From JAWWPY01 sp964412845 (GTDB taxonomy: Bacteria > Actinomycetota > Actinomycetes > Streptosporangiales > Streptosporangiaceae): a DNA stretch of 13,278 nt. Shown here piece by piece: positions 12,288 to 13,278 of the stretch (the first letter of the stretch is position 1; the number at the start of each line of letters is the position of its first letter). The stretch lies in contig CAYPQM010000173.1 in the NCBI GenBank assembly GCA_964412845.1, positions 1 to 13,278 on the forward strand, in the 5' to 3' direction. The notes under the pieces were generated by a model, which did not search any database, was not told the DNA's origin, and worked only from the letters and a program-made list of their open reading frames with translations. Position numbers and translations under genes: made by a program.

Positions 12288-13278
12288 ATGGCGCCACCCG
12301 GTGAGAAAGGGCAGGGCAGCACCGCGCCCCGGAGGAGCGGCACCCATGCGCCAGCGGCTGGCCGGCCAGAGGGCCCGCGTCCGCTCGGCGGCAGCTCCGC
12401 GCGGGACGGCAGCGGCCGGCCCGGTGCACCCGGTGCACCTGGCCGGCCTGGGCCGCGGGATGCGAGTGGCCGGTCCGGGGCGCGGGACGCCGGCGGCCGA
12501 ACGGGAGTGCCTGGCGGGGGCGGCCGGTCCGGGGCGCGGGATGCGAGTGGCCGGTCCGGGGCAGGTGACGCCAGCGGACCGTCGGCCCGCCCGCGCACGG
12601 ACCCGGCGCGGCGGGCGGCCCTGGATGTGCTCCTCGCCGTTGAGCAGCGGGACGCCTACGCGAACCTGCTGCTGCCGTCGGTTCTCACCGAACGTGGGCT
12701 GACCGGCCGGGACGCGGCACTGGCCACTGAACTGACCTACGGGACGCTGCGCGGCCGGGGCACCTATGACGCCATCCTCGGCGTGTGCAGCGACCGTGCG
12801 CTGGACCGGATCGACCCGCCGCTGCGCGAAGCGCTCCGCCTCGGCATCCATCAGCTGCTCGCCACCCGGGTGCGCGCGCATGCCGCGGTCGCCACGTCGG
12901 TGGATCTGGCCAAGGATGTGGCCGGTGCCCGTTCCGCCGGGTTCGTCAACGCGGTACTCCGCCGGGTGGCGACCCGCGACATGGAGACCTGGATCGGGGT
13001 CGCGGCCCCTGACCGGGGCGTCGACCCGATCGGTCACCTGGTCGTCCGGTACAGCCATCCTCGGTGGATCGTGGTGGCGCTCAGCGAGTCGCTGGGTGAA
13101 TCACCCGCCGGCGACGCGGCCGGCGGCCTGGCTCAAACCGAAGCCGCCCTGGCCGCGGACAGCGTCAGGCCGCGGGTCACTCTCTGCGTGGTGCCCGGGC
13201 TCACCGACCCCGCCGAGCTGGTGACCGGTGGCGGGGAACTGGCCCGGTGGTCGCCATTCGGCGTTTATCTCGAAAGCG
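12288..13278 (+). CDS. rsmB: 16S rRNA m5C967 methyltransferase RsmB (3' end missing)
   Basis: RsmB methylates C967 of 16S rRNA. About 330 residues are present and the frame runs off the window. From residue 105 the NusB-like RNA-binding domain is clear: DPARRAALDVLLAVEQRDAY, GRDAALATELTYGTLRGRG, LRLGIHQLLATRVRAHAAV and FVNAVLRRVA. A linker with YSHPRWIVVALSESLG follows. The SAM-binding and catalytic cysteine motifs must lie beyond the edge. ATG 12288, one base after the fmt TGA, is the first start in this frame and gives a Gly/Arg/Ser/Ala-rich tail of about 104 residues containing 9-residue repeats; basic tails occur on other actinobacterial RsmBs. No clear ribosome binding site precedes it, so coupling to fmt is likely. 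A strong GGAGGAG at 12331-12337 instead serves ATG 12346 in another frame, so the N-terminus is uncertain. Confidence 0.92.
   Translation, partial: MAPPGEKGQGSTAPRRSGTHAPAAGRPEGPRPLGGSSARDGSGRPGAPGAPGRPGPRDASGRSGARDAGGRTGVPGGGGRSGARDASGRSGAGDASGPSARPRTDPARRAALDVLLAVEQRDAYANLLLPSVLTERGLTGRDAALATELTYGTLRGRGTYDAILGVCSDRALDRIDPPLREALRLGIHQLLATRVRAHAAVATSVDLAKDVAGARSAGFVNAVLRRVATRDMETWIGVAAPDRGVDPIGHLVVRYSHPRWIVVALSESLGESPAGDAAGGLAQTEAALAADSVRPRVTLCVVPGLTDPAELVTGGGELARWSPFGVYLES
12331..12337 (+). promoter_or_regulatory. Strong Shine-Dalgarno placed before an out-of-frame ATG
   Basis: GGAGGAG is the best ribosome binding site near rsmB, eight bases before ATG 12346. That ATG opens a 118-codon frame ending at 12702, shifted relative to RsmB. 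It marks either a short overlapping ORF or a frame problem in the repeat-rich 5' part of rsmB. Confidence 0.4.
12459..12593. repeat. 27-bp degenerate tandem repeat in the RsmB N-terminal tail (5 units)
   Basis: Five consecutive 27-bp units encode DASGRSGAR, DAGGRTGVP, GGGGRSGAR, DASGRSGAG and DASGPSARP. Units 1 and 4 are embedded in an exact 27-bp match (12455-12481 and 12536-12562). The result is an unstructured basic tail ahead of the NusB-like domain. Confidence 0.9.

Noticed and set aside
12455..12562. Insertion-sequence or attachment-site repeats in rsmB
   Set aside because: The repeats are 27-bp coding units in one phase, without inverted ends, target duplication or transposase.
1..13278. 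A novel defence, biosynthetic or mobile system
   Set aside because: Apart from two uncharacterised proteins and one small ORF, all genes are recognised housekeeping genes in a familiar order. No integrase, transposase, toxin-antitoxin pair, nuclease or biosynthetic enzyme was seen.

Overview
This window is a high-GC actinobacterial chromosome segment. Every gene lies on the + strand, and codon third positions are strongly G/C. The order is pyrD (5' cut by the window edge) - pyrF - mihF - gmk - rpoZ - coaBC - metK - membrane protein - priA - HEAT-like protein - def - fmt - rsmB (3' cut). The pyrF-mihF-gmk-rpoZ-coaBC-metK-priA-fmt-rsmB backbone is the familiar actinomycete order. The def next to fmt and the short 239-aa PyrF suggest a Streptosporangiales-like or related lineage rather than Streptomyces, but the genus cannot be fixed from sequence alone.

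Layout. Bases 1-1696 hold the end of a pyrimidine operon (pyrD, then pyrF from a TTG start). A 332-bp gap follows, with a hairpin and an AT-rich promoter region that leads into mihF (actinobacterial integration host factor). gmk and rpoZ come next, then coaBC and metK, each separated by short gaps. A 22-bp perfect inverted repeat closes metK. After it come a two-TM membrane protein of unknown function, a GC-only spacer with a pentanucleotide tandem repeat, and a second group of genes: priA, a HEAT-like protein, def, a small ORF, fmt and rsmB.

How the genes fit together. The products cover nucleotide supply (PyrD, PyrF, Gmk), coenzyme A and S-adenosylmethionine synthesis (CoaBC, MetK), nucleoid structure (mIHF), RNA polymerase (omega), replication restart (PriA), and the start and end of formyl-methionine use (Fmt, Def) plus 16S rRNA methylation (RsmB). 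MetK supplies the methyl donor used by RsmB.

This is a housekeeping region, and I see no new defence, mobile or biosynthetic system. Four things merit a second look. (1) gmk and def lack an in-frame ATG/GTG/TTG at the place where the conserved N-terminus demands one, and appear to start at CTG and ATC. (2) Short in-frame tandem repeats have expanded in priA, fmt, rsmB and the def-fmt spacer. (3) def, the spacer ORF and fmt share one reading frame, separated only by two TAG codons. (4) The metK-distal perfect palindrome and the GGCCC tract are structured non-coding elements.
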